Shown in pieces: positions 25,600-33,403 of a DNA stretch of 36,788 nucleotides. The notes beneath the pieces were generated by a model, which made no database searches, had not been told where the DNA came from, and was given only the letters and a program-made list of their open reading frames with translations. This stretch comes from an uncultured Trueperaceae bacterium (lineage in GTDB: Bacteria > Deinococcota > Deinococci > Deinococcales > Trueperaceae), in contig CALCHY010000176.1 in the NCBI GenBank assembly GCA_937907415.1, positions 1 to 36,788 on the forward strand, read 5' to 3'. The translations under genes were made by a program, and so were the position numbers. Within the stretch, counting starts at the first letter, position 1, and each line of letters opens with the position of its first letter.

Positions 25600-25676
25600 G
25601 CTCTCTCTTTCCTGCCGACCCGGTCGGCTCTCCCACATTCGTACTGTCGGTCAGTGCAGTGACTGGGAAGCTTCGA

Positions 25677-26138
25677 TCACTGCTTCATCTTGCGAGCGTA
25701 GTACTCCGGCGCGATCGTGCCCTCCTTGGAGAACCATTTGGGGGCGTCTACCCCTGAGTAGAGCAGGATGTTGCCCCACGGGTCGTAGGCTCCGGTCCGT
25801 ACGATGACCTTGGCCTGGCGGGCAGCCGAGCCGAGGATCTCCTCATGCGGCAGCGTTCCGAAGTCGGCGCCCGCGAAGACCTCCTGCACCTTTTCAAGCA
25901 GCCGAGGGTTGTTGGCTCCCATTTCGGCTGCGTAAACCACCCTCTCAACGATGAAATCCTGCGCTATGGCCTTCAGCACGGTTGCTAGGTCCGGAACGTC
26001 CTGCACCAACGCCAGGTCTACGCGTGGAACATCCGAGGGGATCGGGAAACCGGCGTCGCAGACGATCATCAGGTCGGTGTGGCCCATTCCAGCGATGGCT
26101 TGTGACAGCCCGAGGTTCAAGATTCCGTTGCGTTTCAT
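25677..26138 (-). CDS. rbsD: D-ribose pyranase (RbsD family)
   Basis: A 153-residue RbsD/FucU-type mutarotase that interconverts ring forms of the imported sugar so that the kinase can use it. It has GHTDLMIVCDAGFPIP with the catalytic His near residue 19, PHEEI, and the C-terminal VIVRTGAYDPWGNILLYSGV. In E. coli RbsD the last block has SPYAN, whereas here it is DPWGN. ATG 26138 has GGGAGGA upstream and overlaps the ribokinase stop by 4 nt; the frame stays open further upstream but without such a signal. Confidence 0.9.
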   Translation of the reverse strand: MKRNGILNLGLSQAIAGMGHTDLMIVCDAGFPIPSDVPRVDLALVQDVPDLATVLKAIAQDFIVERVVYAAEMGANNPRLLEKVQEVFAGADFGTLPHEEILGSAARQAKVIVRTGAYDPWGNILLYSGVDAPKWFSKEGTIAPEYYARKMKQ

Positions 26139-27079
26139 TGCATCCTCCCGTATTTGAAATACTCCTCGTACAGACGATCCACGTCCGGCCGCCGCGCCAG
26201 CGATGGGATGACCCCAAGTTGCGTACAGGACAGCGCGCCGCAACAGACGGCGAAGCGAACGGCGTCTAAGAGGTCTCTGCCTTCGGAGAGTGCCGTCGCG
26301 AGCCCGGCATTGAAGGCGTCCCCGGCGCCCGTCGAATCGACCACCGTGACCGGCACCGAAGGGACCTCGTGGGTCTCAGCGCCCGTCAGGATCAGAGCCC
26401 CCTCGCTGCCCATGGTGACGACGACCGTGCCCACCCCGAAGCTCATGAGACGCTGCGCCAGTTCGCGCGTCGGGCTGGGATCGTCTGGCGGAAGGCCGAG
26501 CAAAATGCGAAGTTCAGACTCGTTGGGGGTAAGCACGTCCACGAACTGAAAGATCTCCGGAGCCAGTCGTTGAGCAGGAGCCGGGTTGAGAATCGTGGTC
26601 ACGTGGTGCTGGCGTCCCAGCTCCATGGCCCGCGCGGCTGCAGCCACAGGGATCTCGAGGACCGCCATGACTACCTTGCTGTTACTGATTTGCTGCTGGG
26701 CGCGGTCGACGAACTTCGCGTCCATCAGGGCGTTGGCGCCCATGTCGAGGATGATGGCGTTATCCCCCGCGTCGCTCAAGATGATGAACCCGGCGCCGGT
26801 GGCCCGCTCAGTCGTGCGTTCGAGATGGGTCGTGCTTACCCCCTCGTCGCGGTACAGGGCAAGCGCTATGTCAGCCAGCTTGTCGTCTCCGACGATGCCG
26901 ACGAAGCTCGCTCGTCCGCCGAGGCGCGCCACGGCGACAGCCTGGTTGGAGCCCTTTCCACCCGGGCCCATGTCGAAGTCCCGCCCCAATAGGGTCTCGC
27001 CGAACACCGGCATGCGTCCCGTGCGCAGCGTCATCCCGACTGCGAAGCTCCCAACGACTGTGATTCCTTGTGCGCTCAC
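26135..27079 (-). CDS. rbsK: Ribokinase-like PfkB sugar kinase
   Basis: A 314-residue PfkB-family kinase. It has GETLLGRDFDMGPGGKGSNQAV near the N terminus (sugar-lid hinge and anion hole) and DSTGAGDAFNAGLA near the C terminus with the catalytic base Asp. GTG 27079 follows GGAGGAG and overlaps the rbsA stop (GTGA); a longer open frame to 27211 overlaps rbsA and is rejected. Oddity: the first sugar-binding motif, GSINAD in E. coli ribokinase (Asn14 and Asp16 hold ribose hydroxyls), is GSFAVG here (residues 10-15). Both polar contacts are lost, so the true substrate may not be ribose. The annotation as ribokinase rests on family and operon. Confidence 0.85.
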   Translation of the reverse strand: MSAQGITVVGSFAVGMTLRTGRMPVFGETLLGRDFDMGPGGKGSNQAVAVARLGGRASFVGIVGDDKLADIALALYRDEGVSTTHLERTTERATGAGFIILSDAGDNAIILDMGANALMDAKFVDRAQQQISNSKVVMAVLEIPVAAAARAMELGRQHHVTTILNPAPAQRLAPEIFQFVDVLTPNESELRILLGLPPDDPSPTRELAQRLMSFGVGTVVVTMGSEGALILTGAETHEVPSVPVTVVDSTGAGDAFNAGLATALSEGRDLLDAVRFAVCCGALSCTQLGVIPSLARRPDVDRLYEEYFKYGRMQ

Positions 27080-28602
27080 GTACTTGCTCCTCCGGTGGAA
27101 AGGTGGGTGGCTTGACCCGTGGCGCAAGCCAATATCAGCTCCTCGGTCGCGTCTTCCTGCGTGAACTCGCCAGTTATCCTGCCGTCGTGCATGGCCAATA
27201 TGCGGTCGCACTGTCCGATTAGCTCGGGCATCTCAGAGGAGACGACGACTGCAGCCCGGCCCTTGCGTGCGATGTCTTGGAGGATGCCGTAGATCTCGGC
27301 CTTGGCTCCAACGTCAATCCCGCGCGTAGGCTCATGAAGTAGCAGCACGTCTGGTTCGGTAGCAAGTCCGCGGGCAAGGATCACCTTCTGTTGGTTCCCG
27401 CCGGACAGGGTTCCCATCCTCTGTTTCGGGCCCGATGCCCGGACGTCGAGCCGTGTCATGTAGTCACGGGCCATACGCCCCACGGCCGTGCGCTGAAGGA
27501 AGCCGTAGCGGCTCACGCGGTCAAGGCAGGCCGCCACGATGTTCTGACGGATGTCCATCACCATCAAGCCGCCGGCGCCACGGCGGTCGGCTGGAATGAG
27601 CGCCAAGCCGTTGTCGATAGCCTGCTTGGGGGTCGTGATCTTGACCAACTCACCGTTCACCCGTACCTCGCCCGTATGCGCCCGCAACCCGAACAAGCAG
27701 TCGACGAGTTCGTCCTTGCCGCAACCGGGCAGCCCAGCGATGCCTAGCACTTCTCCCTTGTTGACGGTGAAGGCCACCGAATCTAGAAGCCCGGGGTCCG
27801 AGAGGTTGTCGACCCTTAGGGCAGGGACCGTCTGGGCGGAACCAGCTCCTTGTCGCCTGTACAGACTTCCGATCTCCCGTCCGACCATAAGACCGATTAG
27901 TTGTTCGACCGTCGCGCCTTCGGCCGGGATGGTGGTCACGACCTGACCGTCACGCATGACGGTGATGGTGTCAGCCAGCTCGAGGACCTCCTCGAGGCGG
28001 TGCGAGACGTAAAGAACGGCTACGCCACGCGCGCGAAGATCTCGCACCACGTCGAAGAGTTGCTTACTCTCCTCGTAGGTCAGCGCTGAGTTCGGTTCGT
28101 CGAGGATCAGCAGCCGAGCGTCGAGCGTGATTGCTTTCGCTATCTCCACCAGCTGTTGTTCGGCGATAGATAGGCGGCTCACGGGGGTGGAGAGCCGGAC
28201 ATGCTCCGCTCCGAGTTGTGCTAGGACCTTACGAGCCGTCTCGTCGGCGCCGCGCCGATCCATGGGCGTTAGCGCGAAGCGCCGAGCGATCTCGCGCATG
28301 CCGATGTTCTCCGCCACGCTCAAGTTGGGGCAAAGGGCTAGTTCCTGGTGGACCACGCTAATGCCCTGTTGTTGCGAAGCGTGCGGGTCTACTAGGGTCT
28401 CCGCCTTCCCCTGAACCAGGATCGTGCCGGAGTCTGGCTGGATCTCGCCTGCCAGGATGTTGATGAGGGTGCTCTTGCCAGCGCCGTTCTCACCGACGAC
28501 CGCGTGCACCTCACCTCGCTGGAACGCCACGGAGATATGGCCAAGGGCGACGGTCCCCCCGAACCGCTTGGTGATGCCCTGTAGCTCGAAAGTCGCTGGC
28601 AT
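27076..28602 (-). CDS. rbsA: Sugar ABC transporter ATPase, two fused nucleotide-binding domains (RbsA/XylG type)
   Basis: A 508-residue protein with two ABC domains in tandem, the standard form for CUT2-family pentose transporters. First domain: Walker A GENGAGKST, signature LSIAEQQLVEIAKA, Walker B LLILDEPNSALT. Second domain: a degenerate Walker A GLPGCGKDE, signature LSGGNQQKVILARG and Walker B LLLHEPTRGID. The second site is normally non-hydrolytic. It powers import through the RbsC permease in the inner membrane. It lies 50 nt after rbsB, and a strong hairpin sits in that gap; no clear ribosome binding site precedes the ATG. Confidence 0.92.
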   Translation of the reverse strand: MPATFELQGITKRFGGTVALGHISVAFQRGEVHAVVGENGAGKSTLINILAGEIQPDSGTILVQGKAETLVDPHASQQQGISVVHQELALCPNLSVAENIGMREIARRFALTPMDRRGADETARKVLAQLGAEHVRLSTPVSRLSIAEQQLVEIAKAITLDARLLILDEPNSALTYEESKQLFDVVRDLRARGVAVLYVSHRLEEVLELADTITVMRDGQVVTTIPAEGATVEQLIGLMVGREIGSLYRRQGAGSAQTVPALRVDNLSDPGLLDSVAFTVNKGEVLGIAGLPGCGKDELVDCLFGLRAHTGEVRVNGELVKITTPKQAIDNGLALIPADRRGAGGLMVMDIRQNIVAACLDRVSRYGFLQRTAVGRMARDYMTRLDVRASGPKQRMGTLSGGNQQKVILARGLATEPDVLLLHEPTRGIDVGAKAEIYGILQDIARKGRAAVVVSSEMPELIGQCDRILAMHDGRITGEFTQEDATEELILACATGQATHLSTGGAST

Positions 28603-28611
28603 GAGAGATGG

Positions 28612-28644
28612 TCTGGCCGAAGAGGATCAGGCGCTTCGGCCAGA
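28612..28644 (-). repeat. Strong hairpin between rbsB and rbsA
   Basis: A perfect 11-bp stem: 28612-28622 (TCTGGCCGAAG) pairs with 28634-28644 around an 11-nt loop. It lies between the stop of the binding-protein gene and the start of the ATPase gene. Hairpins at this place in other ABC transporter operons protect the binding-protein message or partly stop transcription, so that binding protein is made in excess. No T run follows on the transcribed strand, which favours the first role. The RNA role is inference. Confidence 0.65.
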
Positions 28645-28652
28645 GCTGGACC

Positions 28653-29630
28653 TCAGTTCCCGGTAGCGTCCAGGTACTCTTGGATGTTGTCGGGGTTGTA
28701 GACCTTCACGCCGGTGTCTACGTCGGTGACCGCCTTGCCGTGTAGGGCGTCAACCAGCATGCGGACCGCCTCGAAACCCTGTTGTTCCGGGTTCTGGTCG
28801 ATGGTGGCAGCGACGATGCCCTCTTGTACAAGCGCCACCGTCGCGGGGAGCAGGTCGAAGCCCACGACCTTGACCTGGGCACCGAGGTTGTTCCGCTTCA
28901 CGTACTCACCCGCGGCAGGTGTGGAGCAGCACTCCAGGGAGAGGATGCCGTTGACATCGGGGTTCGCTAGCATGGCGTTCTCGATGGTGGCGTAGATCTG
29001 CTGGGGTTCCGTTCCAGTGTTTATGGTTGAAACCACTTTGATGTCCGGATAGTTCGCCAACGCCTCGCGTGCACCCGACTCGCGGTCCAGCGACCACTGC
29101 GCGGCCGCGTCGAGTGTCGTGATGAGAACGTTACCTTTGCCGCCAAGCACCTGGGCCATCAACTCGCCGGCTTCTCGACCGGACTGGACCAGGTCCTGCC
29201 CCGCGAAGGCAAGTCGGTCGGAGGATGGGTTGTCCGTGTTGTAGGTGACTACCGGGATGCCCATGGCGATGGCGCGGTTGATGACGGGCGCTAGGGCGTC
29301 AGTGCTAGAAGAGGAGACCGCGAGCCCGTCGACGCCAGCTTGAATGAGGTTCTCAAGCTCGGCCACTTGCTGGTCCGCGGCGGCTCCGACCGGCCCCACC
29401 ATGACGGCGTCTACGTTAAGTTCCTTGGCGGCCCGTTCGACCCCCGCCTTGATGAACGGGGCGAACTCGTTGCTTACGTCGTGGTACGAGACGCGGATGA
29501 CTGGCTTCTCTCCGGCCGCCATCCGGTCCTTTATCCGCTGACTCAACTGGAAGCCAGCGACTTGCGCAAGGGACAGGCCTACGATGAGCGCCAGGATGGT
29601 CAGCGCGAGCGATCTCACCTTGTTCTGCAT
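28653..29630 (-). CDS. rbsB: Periplasmic sugar-binding protein of the ABC transporter (RbsB type)
   Basis: A 325-residue Peripla_BP_4-type binding protein with an N-terminal signal peptide (VRSLALTILALIVGLSLAQVAG). The two-lobed fold is seen from VIRVSYHDVSNEFAPFIKAGVE, LIQAGVDGLAVSSSS, IPVVTYNTDNP, the hinge-area GFDLLPATVALV and the C-terminal IDQNPEQQGFEAV. It delivers a pentose or similar sugar to RbsC/RbsA. GAGGAGG precedes ATG 29630; the longer open frame to 29711 is not supported. An adjacent Cys pair (LECCSTPAAGEY) in the second lobe is unusual for this family. Confidence 0.9.
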   Translation of the reverse strand: MQNKVRSLALTILALIVGLSLAQVAGFQLSQRIKDRMAAGEKPVIRVSYHDVSNEFAPFIKAGVERAAKELNVDAVMVGPVGAAADQQVAELENLIQAGVDGLAVSSSSTDALAPVINRAIAMGIPVVTYNTDNPSSDRLAFAGQDLVQSGREAGELMAQVLGGKGNVLITTLDAAAQWSLDRESGAREALANYPDIKVVSTINTGTEPQQIYATIENAMLANPDVNGILSLECCSTPAAGEYVKRNNLGAQVKVVGFDLLPATVALVQEGIVAATIDQNPEQQGFEAVRMLVDALHGKAVTDVDTGVKVYNPDNIQEYLDATGN

Positions 29631-29733
29631 GTGATTCCTCCTCGGAGTGTGTGACGGCTTGAAGAGCATGGGTTGCAGGATGCCTGGAGCACGTGTCGCG
29701 GTCTTGATCACCTCCCTGTAAGGGCGAAAAAGT

Positions 29734-30756
29734 TCATGCGGCGGGGCTGCGCCTCGTCCACTTGTCTATGCCAACGGCGAGGATGATTACGGCACCGATG
29801 ATCGTCGTCTGCCAGAAGGGCGAGATGCCCAGTAGCACTAAGCCGTTGCGAAGGACCCCGATTATCAGTACGCCGAGCACCGTCCCGAGGATGGTGCCTT
29901 CGCCGCCCGAAAGTGAAGCGCCGCCGACGATGGCTGCCGCGATAACGTCAAGTTCGAGGCCCACGCCGGTCCGACCAGCCTGTCCGCTGGGGAGGAAAGC
30001 CAGGCTGAGTATGCCGGCGACGGCGCTGAGTGCCCCCATGATTACGAAGGCCCAGATCTTGGTCCCGAACACCTGGATGCCCGAGAGCCGAGCCGCCTTG
30101 TCGCTGCCGCCTACTGCGTACACCCGGAAGCCGAAGGTTGAGTGCGAGAGGACGAGCCAGAACAAGACCGCGAATATTACGAAGAAGACGAGCTGCATCG
30201 GGATGCCGAGCAGTTGGCCCTGGCCCAGGAAGTAGAACCCCTTCACAACGGCTGGAGCGGCGCCCTGGCTCTCGTTGACCGTGACCGGCTGCCCGTTGGT
30301 CATCAGTAGCGCACCGCCGCGAGCAACACTGAGCATGCCGAGGGTGGAGATGAACGAGGGGAGACGGCCGAAGGTGGAGAGCCAGCCGTTCACGAACCCG
30401 ATACCCGCGCCCGCCACGAGGCCTACGGCGAGCGAGGGCAGCAGCGGCCAGCCCGATACGATGAGCATCCCGGTGGCCAACCCGGCGACTGCGTAGATGG
30501 ATCCGACCGACAAGTCGACTTCCCGCGTGATCAAGACGAACGTCATCCCGATCGCCATGATCCCGAGAAGGGACACCTGCCGCCCAACGTTCAAGAGGTT
30601 GCGAACTGTCAGGAAGTTCGGATTGCTGAGCGCGAGAATGACGCAGAGGACAATCAGCGCGAGCAGCACCCCGGTCTCGCGCGCCGACGCGATAGCCTTC
30701 AAACGCGACCAGACCTTCGCCATCCCCGACACGGGTTGCGCTGCCAGGTTAGCCAT
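29734..30756 (-). CDS. rbsC: Sugar ABC transporter permease (RbsC type)
   Basis: A 340-residue BPD_transp_2 permease with about 8-10 membrane segments. Typical blocks are FLTVRNLLNVGRQVSLLGIMA, IGMTFVLITREVDLSVGSI and GAGIGFVNGWL, with the cytoplasmic coupling loop AIVGGASLSGGEGTILGT. It forms the channel for the sugar delivered by RbsB. Its ATG lies 8 nt inside the end of the gntR gene; its stop is 103 nt before the rbsB start. Confidence 0.92.
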   Translation of the reverse strand: MANLAAQPVSGMAKVWSRLKAIASARETGVLLALIVLCVILALSNPNFLTVRNLLNVGRQVSLLGIMAIGMTFVLITREVDLSVGSIYAVAGLATGMLIVSGWPLLPSLAVGLVAGAGIGFVNGWLSTFGRLPSFISTLGMLSVARGGALLMTNGQPVTVNESQGAAPAVVKGFYFLGQGQLLGIPMQLVFFVIFAVLFWLVLSHSTFGFRVYAVGGSDKAARLSGIQVFGTKIWAFVIMGALSAVAGILSLAFLPSGQAGRTGVGLELDVIAAAIVGGASLSGGEGTILGTVLGVLIIGVLRNGLVLLGISPFWQTTIIGAVIILAVGIDKWTRRSPAA

Positions 30757-31531
30757 TCTTCACGAGGATTTCGCGCAGGTTGCCCGTTAGGCGCATGCGC
30801 TTGACTTGAGCGGAGAGTCGGAACTGGTCACCGCGGAACCACAGGTCGGAGAGCTCGATGGGCGAACTGCCTTTCAGGTAGGACAACTGCTGGACGTACA
30901 TGACTGGCGCACCTGATGGAACCTCCAGGAGTTCGGCAGCCTCTGAGGAGGCTGCGGTCGCTTCGAAGGTCCGTTGGCCCCAGTCGATGGTCAAGCCGTA
31001 GTCCTTCTCCAGCACGTCGAACAAGCGCGCCTCTTCGAAATTCGTTCGCTCGATGCCCTCGCACTGCGAGTACACGACGTGGTTGTTCAGGATGACCACC
31101 GGCTGCCCGTTGACGTAGCGAACCCGCTCAAGGTGAAAAACCTCAGTTCCTACGGTCAACCCGAGGAGCGACGCAACGCGGGTGTCGGCGCGGGTCACGC
31201 GGGCGCCGCGGACCTTGGTTTGGTAGGGGATGTTGCGTTCCAACAGGCTCTCGGAGAAGGTGATGAGCGAATCGGCTAACGGCTGCTCGAGCCGTGAGGG
31301 GGTGACGAAGGTCCCTTTTCCATGTACGCGCGACAACAGCCCCTCGCTGATCAGCGCCGTGATGGCCTTACGAAGTGTCCCACGGTTCACGGCCAACTGC
31401 TCAGCCAGGCGGTCCTCCGCCGGAATCTGGGAGTGCTCGGGCCAATTTCCTAGCAAGATGTGCTGCCGCATCCAGCTTTCGATCTGCTGGTAGAGCGGTA
31501 GGGGACCGGCCCGGTCGAGCTCGAACTCCAT
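30749..31531 (-). CDS. GntR/HutC-family transcriptional regulator with UTRA domain
   Basis: A 260-residue regulator. Residues 8-72 form the GntR winged helix: PLYQQIESWMRQHIL, PEHSQIPAEDRLAEQLAVNR, and LISEGLLSRVHGKGTFV. Residues about 90-250 form the UTRA effector-binding domain (SLITFSESLLERN, EVFHLERVRYVNGQPV, APVMYVQQLSYLKG). It most likely represses the operon it leads until an imported sugar or its phosphate binds. GGAGGA precedes ATG 31531. A promoter and operator candidate lie about 40-110 nt upstream, so it is probably autoregulated. Confidence 0.9.
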   Translation of the reverse strand: MEFELDRAGPLPLYQQIESWMRQHILLGNWPEHSQIPAEDRLAEQLAVNRGTLRKAITALISEGLLSRVHGKGTFVTPSRLEQPLADSLITFSESLLERNIPYQTKVRGARVTRADTRVASLLGLTVGTEVFHLERVRYVNGQPVVILNNHVVYSQCEGIERTNFEEARLFDVLEKDYGLTIDWGQRTFEATAASSEAAELLEVPSGAPVMYVQQLSYLKGSSPIELSDLWFRGDQFRLSAQVKRMRLTGNLREILVKNG

Positions 31532-31572
31532 ATGTCCTCCGCGGCTAGGGCTTGCCTAGAGAGTGCTGCGCT

Positions 31573-31608
31573 TGCATGTATACCTCTGTAGACGTCTGTC
31601 TGTGCAGA
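31573..31608. promoter_or_regulatory. Candidate operator for the GntR/HutC regulator
   Basis: Just downstream of the -10 element lies a cluster of GT-rich half sites: GTATAC (31578-31583), GTAGAC (31588-31593) and GTCTGTGCAG. It includes the 8-bp palindrome AGACGTCT (31590-31597). HutC-subfamily sites have the form GTnTAnAC, and the position at the start of transcription suits a repressor. The exact site is not certain. Confidence 0.4.
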
Positions 31609-31611
31609 AAG

Positions 31612-31638
31612 ATTATGGGCGCTTGCGCGTTTTGTCAA
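31612..31638 (-). promoter_or_regulatory. Promoter of the gntR-rbs-deoC operon
   Basis: On the minus strand a perfect TTGACA (31638-31633) is followed after 15 nt by CATAAT (31617-31612), five of six matches to TATAAT. The spacing is a little short. Transcription would begin near 31605 and run into gntR at 31531. Confidence 0.6.
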
Positions 31639-31639
31639 G

Positions 31640-32065
31640 AGCCCCAGCCTCAGTACTGAAAACTGATTGGTTGACTCGTGGCCGGGTGGAATGCAGGCCA
31701 AGGAGCCACGGTCTCGTAAGAGACATGAATTAGGACTCAATCAAGAAGTGAATGCTATGGACTGAGGCACGAGGGAACCGGGGGAAGGCGGGCCGACTGT
31801 TGTCATACGAAGCCCGCCGCCCAGAATCTGGGGTGCGTTTTCCTCGCAACACGAGGTTGTTGCACACGATCGGGTAGTGAAACGCGTGCCGTCCTGTCGG
31901 CCTGTTCCAAAGCCGCGCCGCTGCTGGGACTATCTTCGCTATTTGGCGCGAGATCCCGCTCGACTCTGTGGCTGTTTGCCTAACCTAGTCCCAATCTGCA
32001 GCCACGTTTCGTAGGCGGACAAGGTCACCATCCCGAAACTTGATAACTAACGAGCAAGCTGTTTG
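31640..32065. other. Stretch without a supportable gene
   Basis: No frame here has a start signal or family motif. A minus-strand frame around 31740-31980 has a protein-like look but no recognisable family. Given the decayed elements next to it, this is probably old mobile-element sequence plus the upstream region of the gntR operon. Confidence 0.4.
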
Positions 32066-32099
32066 AGTTCTGTTTGTGTTGGGACGTTGTCTAGAAATT

Positions 32100-32132
32100 G
32101 GAGGTTCCATTCCTGCAGGGAGAGGAACCTCC
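32100..32132. repeat. Perfect 9-bp inverted repeat
   Basis: GGAGGTTCC (32100-32108) and GGAACCTCC (32124-32132) pair around a 15-nt loop that contains the palindrome CCTGCAGG. It sits just before a degenerate transposase-like frame and shares the arm AGGTTCC/GGAACCT with the hairpin at 24034-24050. It could be an insertion-sequence end structure or a REP-like element. Confidence 0.5.
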
Positions 32133-32137
32133 GCTCA

Positions 32138-32370
32138 TGAGATTACGGCGTCTACCTAAGGATTTCCACTTCATCGCTAGCAGCGCTCTGCCTGAGATGC
32201 CAGAATCGGCGCGCGTCAAGCTCGCCACCTCTACCGCTTGCGCGCGCTCCTCGAGCGCGGCCCAGCCGCCCTAAGCTGCGGCCGCGCCAGCAACCGGCGC
32301 CAGCGCGAGAGGCGCTCCGGCCCACTAAAGAGGCGGAGCGGGAGCGGCTGCGGCTGGGCAAAGCGAGCCT
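32138..32370 (+). pseudogene. Degenerate transposase fragment, possibly ISNCY (IS1202-like) N terminus
   Basis: A short ATG frame at 32138 (MRLRRLPKDFHFIASSALPE) leads, after a frame change, to LYRLRALLERGPAALSCGRASNRRQ. The latter resembles the helix-turn-helix end of ISNCY/IS1202-like transposases, which typically read RL...GPAALVSRRRGRPSNRR. Nothing of a catalytic domain is left. Weak evidence, by motif memory only. Confidence 0.25.
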
Positions 32371-32374
32371 GTCA

Positions 32375-32787
32375 AGTTGTTTGTGTTTGGGGTTGGGTCG
32401 ACCTATTTGGAGGTGCGAGTTGATTCTCTCGCTCGGACTAAGGCTTCCGCGGGCCGAGAGGCATCAAGTGGGGTAGGCGAGGGCTTGCTTCCAGTTGGTG
32501 TTGGTGGTGCCATATTTTAGTTTGCTGGCTGGGTGGCTTCAGGGTGCTCCTTCGGGCCTCTTGCGCCTCTCATGCTCGCCCTCCCTAGCGCGCTTGTCCC
32601 CGATGTTGCAGATCGCCAGCCACAATAGATTGTTCGGCGGCCTGGCCGTTGGGGAAGTGTCCGCGGTTTCTGATGATCCTGTGCAGTTGATAGTTGAGGG
32701 ACTCGATGGCCTTGGTGGGTAGATGACCTTCCTGAGTGGAATACAAGAGGAAGATCCACTCCGACCCACCCAAAACACAAACTATCT
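32375..32787 (-). mobile_element. IS256-family deletion derivative
   Basis: A roughly 410-bp element bounded by imperfect inverted ends that share GTTTGTGTTT plus a trailing GGG (32375-32392 and, inverted, 32769-32787). It contains only the C-terminal end of an IS256-type transposase on the minus strand. The right-hand end runs almost directly into that C-terminal coding part, so most of the gene has been lost. No matching target duplication is seen. A further similar end sequence lies at 32066-32083, so elements may be nested here. Confidence 0.5.
32471..32768 (-). pseudogene. IS256-family transposase, C-terminal fragment with frameshifts
   Basis: Across three frames the sequence reads RKVIY, then PTKAIESLNYQLHRIIRNRGHFPN, then LLWLAICNIGDKRARE, and near the end TNTNWKQALAYP. 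This is the familiar end of IS256/Mut-type transposases (TNAIESLN...RKIIKNRGHFP...LLWLAICNIEDKR...NWKQALAQ). At least two frameshifts separate the parts, and the N-terminal and DDE regions are missing. Not functional. Confidence 0.8.
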
Positions 32788-32836
32788 GTCACCCTCCCAT
32801 GACGGAAGTGGGTGACACCTTGCAGCGCCGCAGCCC

Positions 32837-33208
32837 CTACCTCCCCTGCTTAAGCCACACCAACGCCGCCGCCCTATCGGGAAGGAACGCCACCTGCTTA
32901 CCCTGGTTGCTTTCGGTGATGAACGCCCGCAGGCTCGGGCTAGTCGTCGCCAAGTCGCCGATCACCGCCAGGCGCACCCGGTAGTTGCTGAATTTCTGTA
33001 GGACGTCGCCCGCCAGTTGGCTAGAGAGGTCGAAGAACTCCGGCGCCAACTGCTCGGCGCGCAACAGAACGCCGTCGACCTCCTGGAAGGCGGCGTTCCC
33101 CACTATGTCAACAGCCGCCAGCTCACTGCTCAATACGAACCCGGCGCCATTCACTTCGGCGACGCGCAGCCCGCCAAGGTCGCTCACGGTCAGTGTGGGT
33201 TCTGGCAT
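32837..33208 (-). CDS. DUF4180 domain protein
   Basis: A 123-residue protein matching the DUF4180 pattern: DIVGNAAFQEVDGVLLRAEQL, APEFFDLSSQLAGDVLQKFSNY, RVRLAVIGDL, and SLRAFITESNQGKQVAFLPD. The family has no known biochemical function. ATG 33208 (MPEPTLTVSDLGG) gives the usual family length, although no good ribosome binding site precedes it; the frame is open to 33331 with a hydrophilic, Cys-containing extension that does not look like the family. It is isolated between IS debris and the divergent sugar transferase gene. Confidence 0.75.
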   Translation of the reverse strand: MPEPTLTVSDLGGLRVAEVNGAGFVLSSELAAVDIVGNAAFQEVDGVLLRAEQLAPEFFDLSSQLAGDVLQKFSNYRVRLAVIGDLATTSPSLRAFITESNQGKQVAFLPDRAAALVWLKQGR

Positions 33209-33403
33209 GCCCAACTGTACGTCCTCACAGAGCGATCTCTCATGACCGATGCAGGATGACTTACCCGTCAGCGAGTCGTATGCTGCGTCCAAGACAACTC
33301 GGCAGGTAGGTTCGCAAGTGTCCGTAGGCAAGTCGGCACCGGACGTGTCTGCTTGTAAGAGCTAGTGGCAGTGTGGCTGCTGGCTTTTGTGCAGGGGGGA
33401 ACA

